Assembly (NCBI GenBank): GCA_003062345.1
Contig: PQCO01000328.1
Location: forward strand, 1-6,758
Reading direction: 5' to 3'
DNA length: 6,758 nucleotides
Source: Sedimenticola_A endophacoides
GTDB taxonomy: Bacteria; Pseudomonadota; Gammaproteobacteria; Chromatiales; Chromatiaceae
The notes under the pieces: model-generated
Seen by the model: only the letters and a program-made list of their open reading frames with translations
The model's database searches: none
Told to the model about the DNA's origin: nothing
Part shown: positions 1 through 6,297 of the stretch, in pieces
How positions within the stretch are numbered: the stretch's first letter is position 1
Layout of the letters: each line of letters opens with the position of its first letter
Translations under genes and position numbers: made by a program

Positions 1-3
1 TAC

Positions 4-83
4 GGCGTGTCGGATGCGCTATTTGTATGCCCTACGTCACTCCCTATCGGTCGTAACTGCGGCCATACAACCGCGCCTACGCC
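4..83. other. Imperfect long hairpin in the leader region
   Basis: Four short complementary blocks nest in order around one centre: GGCGT (4-8) with ACGCC (79-83), GCGC (16-19) with GCGC (73-76), TTGTATG (23-29) with CATACAA (64-70), and TACG (33-36) with CGTA (52-55). Small internal loops separate them. The 7-base block is the strongest; the others could each occur by chance in GC-rich DNA, but their co-linear order is suggestive. The left limit may lie outside the window. It could be an RNA leader, the end of an upstream transcript, or half of a dispersed palindromic repeat. No function is visible. Confidence 0.35.
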
Positions 84-86
84 TAT

Positions 87-154
87 CGGGGACTAACCGC
101 CTTCGCTTCGCTCTCCATGGCGGTTAGCGGACGAACACGATGTCCGTATCCCCG
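87..154. other. Perfectly nested three-way-junction structure
   Basis: Three perfect stems close on each other. P1 is CGGGGA (87-92) with TCCCCG (149-154). P2 is CTAACCGCC (93-101) with GGCGGTTAG (119-127), with a 17-base loop that contains TTCGC twice in tandem (102-111). P3 is CGGAC (128-132) with GTCCG (142-146), with a 9-base loop. P1 passes into P2, and P2 into P3, with no unpaired base; only T147 and A148 lie between P3 and P1. No T-run follows, so this is not an intrinsic terminator. It lies 37 bases upstream of the PepSY gene start and could be a 5' UTR element, a small RNA or a copy of a dispersed repeat. The structure is seen in the sequence; its role is unknown. Confidence 0.5.
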
Positions 155-176
155 GCTTCGGACGCTGGGACGACTG

Positions 177-181
177 AAAGG
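177..181 (+). promoter_or_regulatory. Ribosome binding site that decides the PepSY start
   Basis: AAAGG, preceded by G (GAAAGG), stands 10 bases before the ATG at 192. This supports translation from 192 rather than from the in-frame ATG at 117. The ATG at 117 is partly inside the P2 stem of the leader structure, has no purine-rich site before it, and would place 25 polar residues in front of a clean signal peptide. Confidence 0.5.
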
Positions 182-191
182 CGCTGACCCG

Positions 192-488
192 ATGAACCGA
201 CACTGGCTGATTTCGATCCTCCTCGGCGCCGCGCTTACCGCCACGGCGCAGGCCGAAGAGGACCACCACCGCTCCCGGCGGCTGGTAGCACAGGGGGAGA
301 TCCTGCCCCTGCAGGAGATTATCGCCAGGCTCGCCGCACCGCGCGGGCGGGTTCTGGAGGTGGAACTGGAGCGCCAGGGGGCGCGCCACCTCTACGAGAT
401 CGAGCTGCTGGACGAGGACGGCCAGGTCTGGGAGTACCGGGTCGATGCCGCCGATGGCCGCGTGCTCGACCGGCACCGGGAGGAGTGA
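192..488 (+). CDS. Secreted PepSY-domain protein, first gene of a two-component operon
   Basis: A 98-residue exported protein. Residues 1-21 form a typical Sec signal peptide: a short start with R3 and H4, a hydrophobic core from about W5 to A17, and an AxA-type cleavage site (TAQA, cut after A21). The rest is a single PepSY-like unit at about 30-94: a helix (about 37-48, LPLQEIIARLA), then beta strands around VLEVELE, HLYEIELLD and WEYRVDA, closing with DGRVLDRHRE. PepSY units occur as peptidase-inhibiting propeptides and as small periplasmic proteins encoded beside PhoP/PhoQ-type systems. The regulator start is only 3 bases downstream, and that gene's AGGAG site lies within the last codons of this one, so the two are probably coupled. 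I infer a periplasmic role modulating or reporting to the kinase at 1157-2473; its target cannot be read from sequence. The ATG at 192 was chosen for the signal peptide and the AAAGG site. Confidence 0.85.
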   Translation: MNRHWLISILLGAALTATAQAEEDHHRSRRLVAQGEILPLQEIIARLAAPRGRVLEVELERQGARHLYEIELLDEDGQVWEYRVDAADGRVLDRHREE

Positions 489-491
489 AAC

Positions 492-1160
492 ATGCGCCTG
501 TTGCTGGTTGAAGACGACGATCTGCTGGCCGAATCCCTGCAACGGCAGCTGGCCGCCCAGGGCTATGCGGTGGACCGGGCGGACAATGGCATCGACGGCG
601 AACTGATGGGGGACATCGAACCCTACGACATCGCCATTCTCGACCTCGGCCTGCCCGCCCGCCCCGGCCTGGAGGTGTTGGCCAACTGGCGCGGCCGGGG
701 CAACCGGCTGCCGGTGATCGTCCTCACCGCGCGCGATGCCTGGCACGAGCGGGTGGAGGGCTTCAAGGCGGGGGCCGACGACTACCTGGGCAAACCGTTT
801 CACTTCCAGGAGCTGGTGCTGCGCATCCAAACACTGATCCGCCGCCTCCACGGCCAGGCCGACAGGCATCTGCGCTGTGCCGGCCTCACCCTGGACGAGG
901 AGCGCCAGCAGCTGATCCTGGACGACGGCCAGACCCACAACCTCACCGGCACCGAATTCCGGCTGCTGCGCTACTTCATGCTCAACCCGGACAAGGTGCT
1001 CTCCAAGACCCGGATCACCGAACACGTCTATGAGCAGGATTTCGACCGCGACAGCAACCTGATCGAGGTCTATGTGCGGCGCCTGCGCGACAAACTGGGC
1101 CGCGAGCGTATCGAGACACGTCGGGGCCAGGGCTACATCTTCCGGCCGGAGGTGCCGTGA
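492..1160 (+). CDS. OmpR/PhoP-family response regulator
   Basis: A 222-residue DNA-binding response regulator of normal length for the family. The receiver domain (about 1-115) has the acidic pocket E7-D8-D9, phosphoacceptor D51 in ILDLGLP, T79 in VLTARD and K101 in GKPF, so all key residues are present. The C-terminal winged-helix domain (about 124-218) includes the LTGTEFRLLRYF segment, a recognition helix at about 187-203 (DSNLIEVYVRRLRDKLG) and the wing hairpin ETRRGQGYIF. It should be phosphorylated by the kinase encoded next and then bind direct-repeat sites in promoters. AGGAG at 481-485 lies 6 bases before the ATG and abuts the stop codon of the PepSY gene. The stop overlaps the kinase start in GTGA. 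The sequence resembles PhoP-type regulators, but I give no symbol because the regulon cannot be inferred. Confidence 0.96.
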   Translation: MRLLLVEDDDLLAESLQRQLAAQGYAVDRADNGIDGELMGDIEPYDIAILDLGLPARPGLEVLANWRGRGNRLPVIVLTARDAWHERVEGFKAGADDYLGKPFHFQELVLRIQTLIRRLHGQADRHLRCAGLTLDEERQQLILDDGQTHNLTGTEFRLLRYFMLNPDKVLSKTRITEHVYEQDFDRDSNLIEVYVRRLRDKLGRERIETRRGQGYIFRPEVP

Positions 1161-2473
1161 ACTCCCTCAAGCGGCGTCTGCAACTGGGCCTCGGCCTTAC
1201 CCTGATAGCCCTGATCGGGCTGATCTGGCTGATCGGCAACCAAGCGCTGCGCGCCATGAGCGAGGGCTTCGTCGCCTCCCGCCTGGAGCACGACGCCCAG
1301 GGACTGCTCGCCTCCATGCGCTTCGGGCCGGAGGGGACGGAGCTGAGCTGGCGTCACCTCAGCGAGGTCTACAGCCAGCCCTTCTCCGGCCACTACTTCG
1401 TCATCCGCTTCAGCGACGGTACCACCCTGCGCTCGCGCTCGCTGTGGGACCAGACCCTCGATATCCCCCCGCTGCCACCCGGTCAGGCGGCCCGACACCA
1501 TGTCGCCGGACCCGACGCTCAGACCCTGCTGCTGCTCACCGGCGGCTACCGCAAGGGGGGACGCGAGTTCACCCTCGGCGTGGCCGAGGACCTCACCCCG
1601 ATCCTGCGCGAGCGCGACCGTTACAGCCGCTGGTTCGCCCTGCTCGCCCTGGGCGGACTCGGCGGCCTGCTGCTGATCCAGAGCCTGGTGGTCAACTACT
1701 CGTTCCGACGCCTGGAGCGCGTGCGCCGCGAGGTCCAGCAGCTGGCCCTCGGCCAGGCCAGCCAACTGAGCGAAGAGGTCCCCGCCGAGGTGCTGCCCCT
1801 GGTGCGGGAGTTCAACCAGTTGCTGGGGCTGCTCAACCAGCGCCTGGCGCGCTCGCGCAACGCCCTCGGCAACCTGGCCCACGCCCTGAAGGGGCCGCTC
1901 AACCTGCTCACCCAGTATTTCGACCAACCGGACGAGCCCGGAAGGCGCGGCCAGGCGGCGCATCAGACCCGCCGCATCGGCCAGCTGATGGAGCGCGAGC
2001 TCAAGCGTGCCCGCCTGGCCGGCAAGCACATCGCCGGCAGCCGCTTCGAACCCGACCGGGAGCTGCCGGAACTGATCGCCGTGCTGCAGCAGATCCACGG
2101 CCCACGCGGGTTGCGCATCACCTACCGGGCCCCGCCGGGCATCCTCCCCGCGGGCGAGCGGGAGGACATGCTGGAGCTGCTCGGCAACCTCCTGGACAAC
2201 GCCTGTAAATGGGCCGCGACGCGGGTCCATTGCCGCATCGAGGCGGATACGCGGATCCGCATCCGGGTGGAGGACGACGGCGCCGGCCTGGACCCGGCCG
2301 ACATCGAACGGCTGACCGATCGCGGCGCGCGCCTCGACGAGCGCACCGAGGGACACGGCCTGGGGCTGGCCATCGTCAGCGACATCGTCAAGCTCTATGG
2401 CGGCACCCTGCGCTTCAGCCGCGCCGGGGGGCTGGGGGGGCTGAGGGTGGAGGTGGAGCTTCCCGGCGCCTGA
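1157..2473 (+). CDS. PhoQ-type sensor histidine kinase with atypical H-box
   Basis: A 438-residue inner-membrane kinase, cognate partner of the preceding regulator. It starts at a GTG that overlaps the regulator stop (GTGA), with GGAGG at 1148-1152. Helix 1 spans about residues 8-27 and helix 2 about 159-179, flanking a periplasmic sensor of about 125 residues with the segment FSGHYFVIRF. A HAMP-like linker follows (about 181-230). The dimerisation helix carries H242 in NLAHALKGPL. The ATP-binding domain has the N-box (N344, N348 in NLLDNACKW), the G1 box DDGAGL (373-378) and the G2 box GHGLGLAIV (399-407), all intact. The layout and NLLDNACKW are PhoQ-like, but the sensor lacks the acidic run by which PhoQ binds magnesium, so its ligand is probably different. 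H+1 is Ala and H+4 is Gly instead of the usual acidic/polar and Thr/Asn, which may weaken phosphatase activity. Two G-tracts (2426-2431, 2434-2440) sit near the 3' end. Confidence 0.94.
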   Translation: MNSLKRRLQLGLGLTLIALIGLIWLIGNQALRAMSEGFVASRLEHDAQGLLASMRFGPEGTELSWRHLSEVYSQPFSGHYFVIRFSDGTTLRSRSLWDQTLDIPPLPPGQAARHHVAGPDAQTLLLLTGGYRKGGREFTLGVAEDLTPILRERDRYSRWFALLALGGLGGLLLIQSLVVNYSFRRLERVRREVQQLALGQASQLSEEVPAEVLPLVREFNQLLGLLNQRLARSRNALGNLAHALKGPLNLLTQYFDQPDEPGRRGQAAHQTRRIGQLMERELKRARLAGKHIAGSRFEPDRELPELIAVLQQIHGPRGLRITYRAPPGILPAGEREDMLELLGNLLDNACKWAATRVHCRIEADTRIRIRVEDDGAGLDPADIERLTDRGARLDERTEGHGLGLAIVSDIVKLYGGTLRFSRAGGLGGLRVEVELPGA

Positions 2474-2557
2474 GCCCGTCCCCGGTCCGATGACCGACCC
2501 GCCCCCCCCGAATGACGCGAACCACCGGCCGCCCCATCCGGCCACACGCCCCTTCGG
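2474..2557. other. Gap between convergent genes, no clear terminator
   Basis: These 84 bases separate the kinase stop from the stop of the minus-strand membrane-protein gene. They contain two small hairpins: CGGTC (2483-2487) with GACCG (2492-2496) around a 4-base loop, and GGCCG (2527-2531) with CGGCC (2539-2543) around a 7-base loop. A run of eight C lies at 2502-2509. Neither hairpin is followed by a T-run on either strand, so intrinsic termination is not supported. Termination could be Rho-dependent or lie inside the opposing gene. Confidence 0.4.
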
Positions 2558-3142
2558 CTACCCCACCGCCTGGGCGCGCAGACGTAACCCGGCGGTGGCG
2601 ATCCGCTCCAGCAGCCGGATGTGCTTGCGATGGGGCGGCCACTCCACCAGAAACACCGCGAACGCCTCCCACAGAGAGACCCAGGCCGCCACCGTCAGCC
2701 CCTCGGCGATCACCTTCACCACCACCGGGCTGTCGCTGTCGAGGCCCTGGTTTACCGTCACCGACAGGAACAGGATAGAGATGCCGATCCCGGACAGGAT
2801 GGCGGAGCGGCGAAACAGGCGCAGCACCTTCTCCCGCTCCTTATCGACAAGGTAGAGAAAGTAGCCCGCCACGCTCTGGCAGACCCGCGACCACCCCTGC
2901 GCATCGGGGGGGCGGGCCAGGCTGAAGCGGATCAAAAACGGCGCCCGGCGCAGCTCCCGCACACAGTCGATCAGATACTCCCCGAGTTCGGGGTCGAGAT
3001 CCCGGCGCGCGAACGGCGTGTTCTTGTCGAAGTCGTTGTACAGATCCTCGATCTGGGTGGTGGTGACATCGACGATCACCCTGCCGTCCTCGCTCCGCTC
3101 GTAGCGGTTCAACAGATTCTGCCGCATAAGGCCCTGCCGCAT
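2558..3142 (-). CDS. Two-helix inner-membrane protein of unknown function
   Basis: A 194-residue protein I cannot name. The N-terminal part (about 1-112) is soluble and charged, with the segment VDVTTTQIEDLYNDFDK (25-40) and an acidic/basic helical stretch RRDLDPELGEYLIDCVREL. Two hydrophobic segments follow, at about 113-130 (AILSGIGISILFLSVTV) and 140-166, joined by a short loop. The tail is basic (EWPPHRKHIRLLER), which predicts both ends in the cytoplasm. The second helix is unusual: it contains K143, E147 and E159 beside W154 and W158. No catalytic motif or signal peptide is seen. The codon use and balanced composition suggest a real gene. It follows sbcC after 44 bases on the same strand, with a -10-like hexamer between them. 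ATG 3142 is preceded by GGAG 11 bases upstream; the in-frame ATG at 3127 is an alternative. An in-frame TAA prevents a longer start. It looks like a conserved uncharacterised family, but that is from memory only. Confidence 0.8.
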   Translation of the reverse strand: MRQGLMRQNLLNRYERSEDGRVIVDVTTTQIEDLYNDFDKNTPFARRDLDPELGEYLIDCVRELRRAPFLIRFSLARPPDAQGWSRVCQSVAGYFLYLVDKEREKVLRLFRRSAILSGIGISILFLSVTVNQGLDSDSPVVVKVIAEGLTVAAWVSLWEAFAVFLVEWPPHRKHIRLLERIATAGLRLRAQAVG

Positions 3143-3165
3143 CCCGGTGATGGCTCCGAGAGGGG

Positions 3166-3171
3166 ATTATA
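3166..3171 (-). promoter_or_regulatory. Possible -10 promoter element for the membrane-protein gene
   Basis: On the minus strand the gap between the sbcC stop and the next start contains a perfect TATAAT. Transcription would begin about 7 bases downstream, leaving a leader of about 17 bases before the ATG at 3142. The base pattern before it (TACAC) has no extended TGn, and no good -35 hexamer lies at 16-18 bases; that stretch falls in the GC-rich end of sbcC. An AT-rich hexamer is conspicuous in this GC-rich setting, but with no -35 it is only a candidate. Confidence 0.35.
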
Positions 3172-3186
3172 GTGTACCCGGGCCCC

Positions 3187-6100
3187 TCAGCGCGCGGCGC
3201 AGCCGGGGCCGGAGAGCCGGCTCCTGCCGCCACTCCCGGGCTCGACCCGGATCCGGGTGGCGATGCGCTCCCGTAGCGCCGCCACGTGTGAGATGAGTCC
3301 GATCAGCTTGCCCTCCTGGCGCAGCCCGGCGAGGGTCTCCAGGGCGGTCTCCAGGGCCTCCTCGTCGAGGGTGCCGAATCCCTCGTCGAGAAACAGCGAA
3401 TCGACCCGCACCCGCCGACTGGCCATGCCCGAGAGCCCCAGCGCCAGGGCCAGACTGACGAGGAAACTCTCGCCGCCCGAGAGGTTGCGGGTGGAGCGGA
3501 TCTCCCCCGCCTGGTAGCCGTCGATCACGCTCAGCTCCAGGGGGCGGGCCGCGTCGTGCACCAGCAGGTAGCGGTCGGACATCTTGCGCAGCTGGCGATT
3601 GGCGTGGACGATCATCCGATCGAAGGTCAACCCCTGGGCGAAATTGCGGTACCTCTTGCCATCGGCCGAACCGATCAGCTCGTGCAGCGCCTGCCAGCGC
3701 CCGCACTCCCGCTCCCGGGCCGCGATCTCCTCCCGCGCCCGCCCCACGCGCGCGCTGGCGACAGCGTTCTGCTCCAGCCCGTGCTCCAGCGCGGCGACAT
3801 GTCGGCGCAGGCCGTCGAGCTCCGTCTCCAGCGACTCACGCCGGGCGGCCAGTTGAGCTGGGCTGTCGTCGCTGAGCGCCGCCGCCAGTTCCGTGGCGAG
3901 ACGCGTCTCCCGATCCTCGCGCCGGGCGGCGAGCCCGGTCGCCCGCGCATCCAGGGCCCGGGCCCCGGCCGCCAGCGCCTCGCGCGCAGCGCCCGGCAGG
4001 CGGATCTCCAGAAACCGCGCCTCCGGGGCACAGCCCGCCTCCACCAACGCCGTGGCAAAAGCCGCCTCCAGCCGCTCCAGCTCCGGCTGGCGACGCCCGA
4101 TCCCCTGCTCCAGGGCCGCGCAACGGCCACTCACGTCGGTGTGGCGCCGTTGCAGTGTATCGTGGGCCTCACGGGCCCGCCGCTCCCCCTCCTCGGCCGC
4201 CGACAGCGTTTCGTCCAGACGCCGCTGCTCAGCGTCGGCAGAGCGCTCACCGAACAGCGACTGCTGCTCCCCGGCCTGCTCTCCGACCCACGCCTGCCAT
4301 GCCCGCAAGCGCCCCCGCAACAGATCCAGCAGCGCTCCGACACCCCCCTCCGGGAGCTCACCGATGCCCAGCGGCAGCAGCTCGGCGGCCAGGGCCCGGC
4401 GGCGCAGGGCGCACTCCTCGCGGACCTGCTCCAGCGCCCGCTCCGCTCCATCCAGGGCCTTGCGGGCCGCCACCCGCTCGCCCTGGGCCGCCGCTTCGCG
4501 CCGCCGCGCCTCACCCAGGTGCTCGCGGGCCGCGCCCAGCGCCTGCTCCTGGCCCCCGATCTCCGCCTCCAGCGCCTCGCCCCGACCGATCAGCGACTCC
4601 AGTGCCTCGATGCGCTGCTCGGCCGCCGAGCGCACGGGCGTCCCGCCACGCACGAACGGGTGTTGCGTGGCGCCGCACAGGGGGCAGGGCAGGCCCTCCC
4701 GCAGCGCGGCCCGCTGCCCCTCCAGCGCCTCGATCCGCGACACCAGGGCCAGCTCCCGCAGCAGCCCCTCCTTCTCGGCCCGGTGCTCACGCAGCAGCCG
4801 CCCATCCAGGAGCCGCTCGAGCGACGCCCGCAACACCTCCAGGTGCTCCTCCGCCGCCGCCAGGGCCCGGCCCCGTTCGTCCCCCCGCGCCTGCCACTCC
4901 CCACACGCCGCCTCCACCCGCTCCAGGTCGGCGGCGGCCCGGCTCCGCATCTCCCCCTGGCGGCGCAACGCCTCCTCCACGGTCTCCAGGCCACGGCAGC
5001 GCTCCTCCACCCCCGCCAGCGCGCCCACCAGCCACTCGTCCCGGGCATGCTCCCCGAGCCGGCGCTCCACCCGTGCAAGCCGCTCCCGGGCCGTGGCGGC
5101 CGCCGCCCGCGCCGCGTCCCGGGCATGCACCTGCTCCGCGATCCGCGCCTCACCCCCCGCGCAGCGCCGCCGCGCCTCCCCGGCGGCACGCCCATGCTCG
5201 GCAAGCCGTCGGTCGAGTTCGCGCACCTGTTGCAGCAGAGGCGCCGCCGCCTCCAGCCGCTCCCGGGCCCCGGCGCCGTTGCCCTGCGCCGCCCGCAGCG
5301 CCTCTCCCCGCTCCGCGAGGGGACCCCGCAACGCCTCCAGCTCGGAGCGTGCCGCCTCCAGCGCCGTCCGGTCATCGGCCTGGGCGCGCCGCACGGCGCT
5401 GAGACCGGCATAGGGCGCCTCCAGCTCCGCCGCGCGCAGCGCCTGCTGCAACCGCTCGCGCCGCGGCTGAAACGCGGCCTGCTCTTCCCGCAGACGCAGC
5501 GCCTCCTCCGCCAGCGCATCCAACTCTTGGCGCAGACGCGCCACGCCCCCCTGCCAATCGATCTCCCGTACACACCGGCTCAACCGCTCAGCGACACCCC
5601 GCGCCTGCTCCCGAACACCCGCCAGCGCCTCCCGGTCGGCCTGTTCCCGCTCCGGGCTGAGCAGTACGATGCCCGCCATCCGTGCCTGTAGCGCCTGCAA
5701 CCGATCCCGCTCGGCGCGCAGGCGCTCATGCACCCGGATCGATATCCGGCTGTAGATCTCGGTGCCGGTGATCTGTTCGAGGATCGGCGCGCGCTCATCC
5801 GGCGCCGCCTGGAGAAACGCGGCGAAACCACCCTGGGCCAGCAGCATGGAGCGGGTGAAGCGCTCGAAATCCATACCCGTGACCGTCTCGATCCGCACCG
5901 CCACCCCGCGCAGACCGCTCTCGATCACGCGCCCCGTCTCCGCATCGGCCAGCTCGTGCTTCGGCGTCTGCAACTCCCCATCCGCCCGCATGCGGGCGCG
6001 GTGCTGGCTCCAGTGACTGCAATAGCGCCCCTCGCCGACGCGAAACGTCGCCTCGGCAAAGCAGTCGCCGCTGTGGCGGGACATGATCTCGTTGCCCCCC

Positions 6101-6297
6101 TTGGTGACCCGGCTCAGACGGGGCGTACGTCCGTAAAGGGCGAGACAGACCGCGTCCAGCAGGGTGCTCTTGCCAGCGCCGGTGGGGCCGGTGATGGCAA
6201 AGATCCCGTCCGCCAGGTACGCCGGATGGGTCAGATCGATCTCCCACTCACCGGCCAGTGAGTTCAGGTTTCTGAAGCGTATGCGCTCGATCCTCAC
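3187..6297 (-). CDS. sbcC: SbcC, ATPase subunit of the SbcCD nuclease
   Basis: A 1036-residue SMC/Rad50-type ATPase, close to the usual length of about 1,050. With SbcD it cleaves hairpins and protein-blocked DNA ends at stalled forks and palindromes. The N-terminal half-domain begins MRIERIRFRNLNSLAGEW and carries Walker A GPTGAGKST (37-45) and the Q-loop Q155 in LLAQGGF. Two long Ala/Arg/Glu coiled coils (about 190-530 and 560-870) flank the zinc hook CPLC (538-541) within CPLCGATQHP. The C-terminal half-domain has the signature LSGGESF (939-945), Walker B leading to D971-E972 (SLFLDEGFG), the D-loop TLD (976-978) and H1004 in ISHV. Everything needed for ATP binding and hook pairing is present. 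Translation starts at GTG, overlapping the sbcD stop by 4 bases (6294-6297), so the subunits are coupled. The last 20 residues are Gly/Arg-rich and probably disordered. Confidence 0.97.
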   Translation of the reverse strand: MRIERIRFRNLNSLAGEWEIDLTHPAYLADGIFAITGPTGAGKSTLLDAVCLALYGRTPRLSRVTKGGNEIMSRHSGDCFAEATFRVGEGRYCSHWSQHRARMRADGELQTPKHELADAETGRVIESGLRGVAVRIETVTGMDFERFTRSMLLAQGGFAAFLQAAPDERAPILEQITGTEIYSRISIRVHERLRAERDRLQALQARMAGIVLLSPEREQADREALAGVREQARGVAERLSRCVREIDWQGGVARLRQELDALAEEALRLREEQAAFQPRRERLQQALRAAELEAPYAGLSAVRRAQADDRTALEAARSELEALRGPLAERGEALRAAQGNGAGARERLEAAAPLLQQVRELDRRLAEHGRAAGEARRRCAGGEARIAEQVHARDAARAAAATARERLARVERRLGEHARDEWLVGALAGVEERCRGLETVEEALRRQGEMRSRAAADLERVEAACGEWQARGDERGRALAAAEEHLEVLRASLERLLDGRLLREHRAEKEGLLRELALVSRIEALEGQRAALREGLPCPLCGATQHPFVRGGTPVRSAAEQRIEALESLIGRGEALEAEIGGQEQALGAAREHLGEARRREAAAQGERVAARKALDGAERALEQVREECALRRRALAAELLPLGIGELPEGGVGALLDLLRGRLRAWQAWVGEQAGEQQSLFGERSADAEQRRLDETLSAAEEGERRAREAHDTLQRRHTDVSGRCAALEQGIGRRQPELERLEAAFATALVEAGCAPEARFLEIRLPGAAREALAAGARALDARATGLAARREDRETRLATELAAALSDDSPAQLAARRESLETELDGLRRHVAALEHGLEQNAVASARVGRAREEIAARERECGRWQALHELIGSADGKRYRNFAQGLTFDRMIVHANRQLRKMSDRYLLVHDAARPLELSVIDGYQAGEIRSTRNLSGGESFLVSLALALGLSGMASRRVRVDSLFLDEGFGTLDEEALETALETLAGLRQEGKLIGLISHVAALRERIATRIRVEPGSGGRSRLSGPGCAAR

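Noticed and set aside
1..96. Plus-strand frame open from the left edge to TAA at 94-96, about 31 residues, as the end of an upstream gene
   Set aside because: Too short to show any family, its composition is unremarkable, and the region is better described by nested inverted repeats. It could be a real tail, but the sequence to the left is needed to decide.
87..154. Integron attC-like recombination site, because TAAC and GTTAG sit at the ends of the P2 arms
   Set aside because: The seven-base ends do not fit the RYYYAAC and GTTRRRY core pattern, and there is no integrase or cassette array in the window.
140..187. Short upstream reading frame of 15 codons ending 4 bases before the PepSY start, as a leader peptide
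   Set aside because: No good ribosome site, no regulatory codon run and no sign of attenuation beyond the nearby stems; probably chance.
117..191. N-terminal extension of the PepSY protein from the ATG at 117
   Set aside because: It would bury the signal peptide 25 residues into the protein, has no ribosome site, and its start codon lies partly inside the P2 stem.
93..1025. Long minus-strand open frame antisense to the PepSY and regulator genes
   Set aside because: A GC-rich shadow frame: the opposite strand encodes complete recognisable domains over the same span, and this frame has no recognisable motif.
1133..2545. Long minus-strand open frame antisense to the kinase gene
   Set aside because: Shadow of the kinase gene; no motifs, while the plus strand has every histidine-kinase box in order.
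2474..2557. Bidirectional intrinsic terminator between the convergent genes
   Set aside because: The two hairpins have only 5-bp stems and neither strand has a T-run after them.
3556..5691. Long plus-strand open frame of about 700 codons antisense to sbcC
   Set aside because: Its product is a low-complexity Pro/Arg/Leu/Gln-rich string, the mirror of the Ala/Arg/Glu coiled coil of SbcC; no domain is visible.
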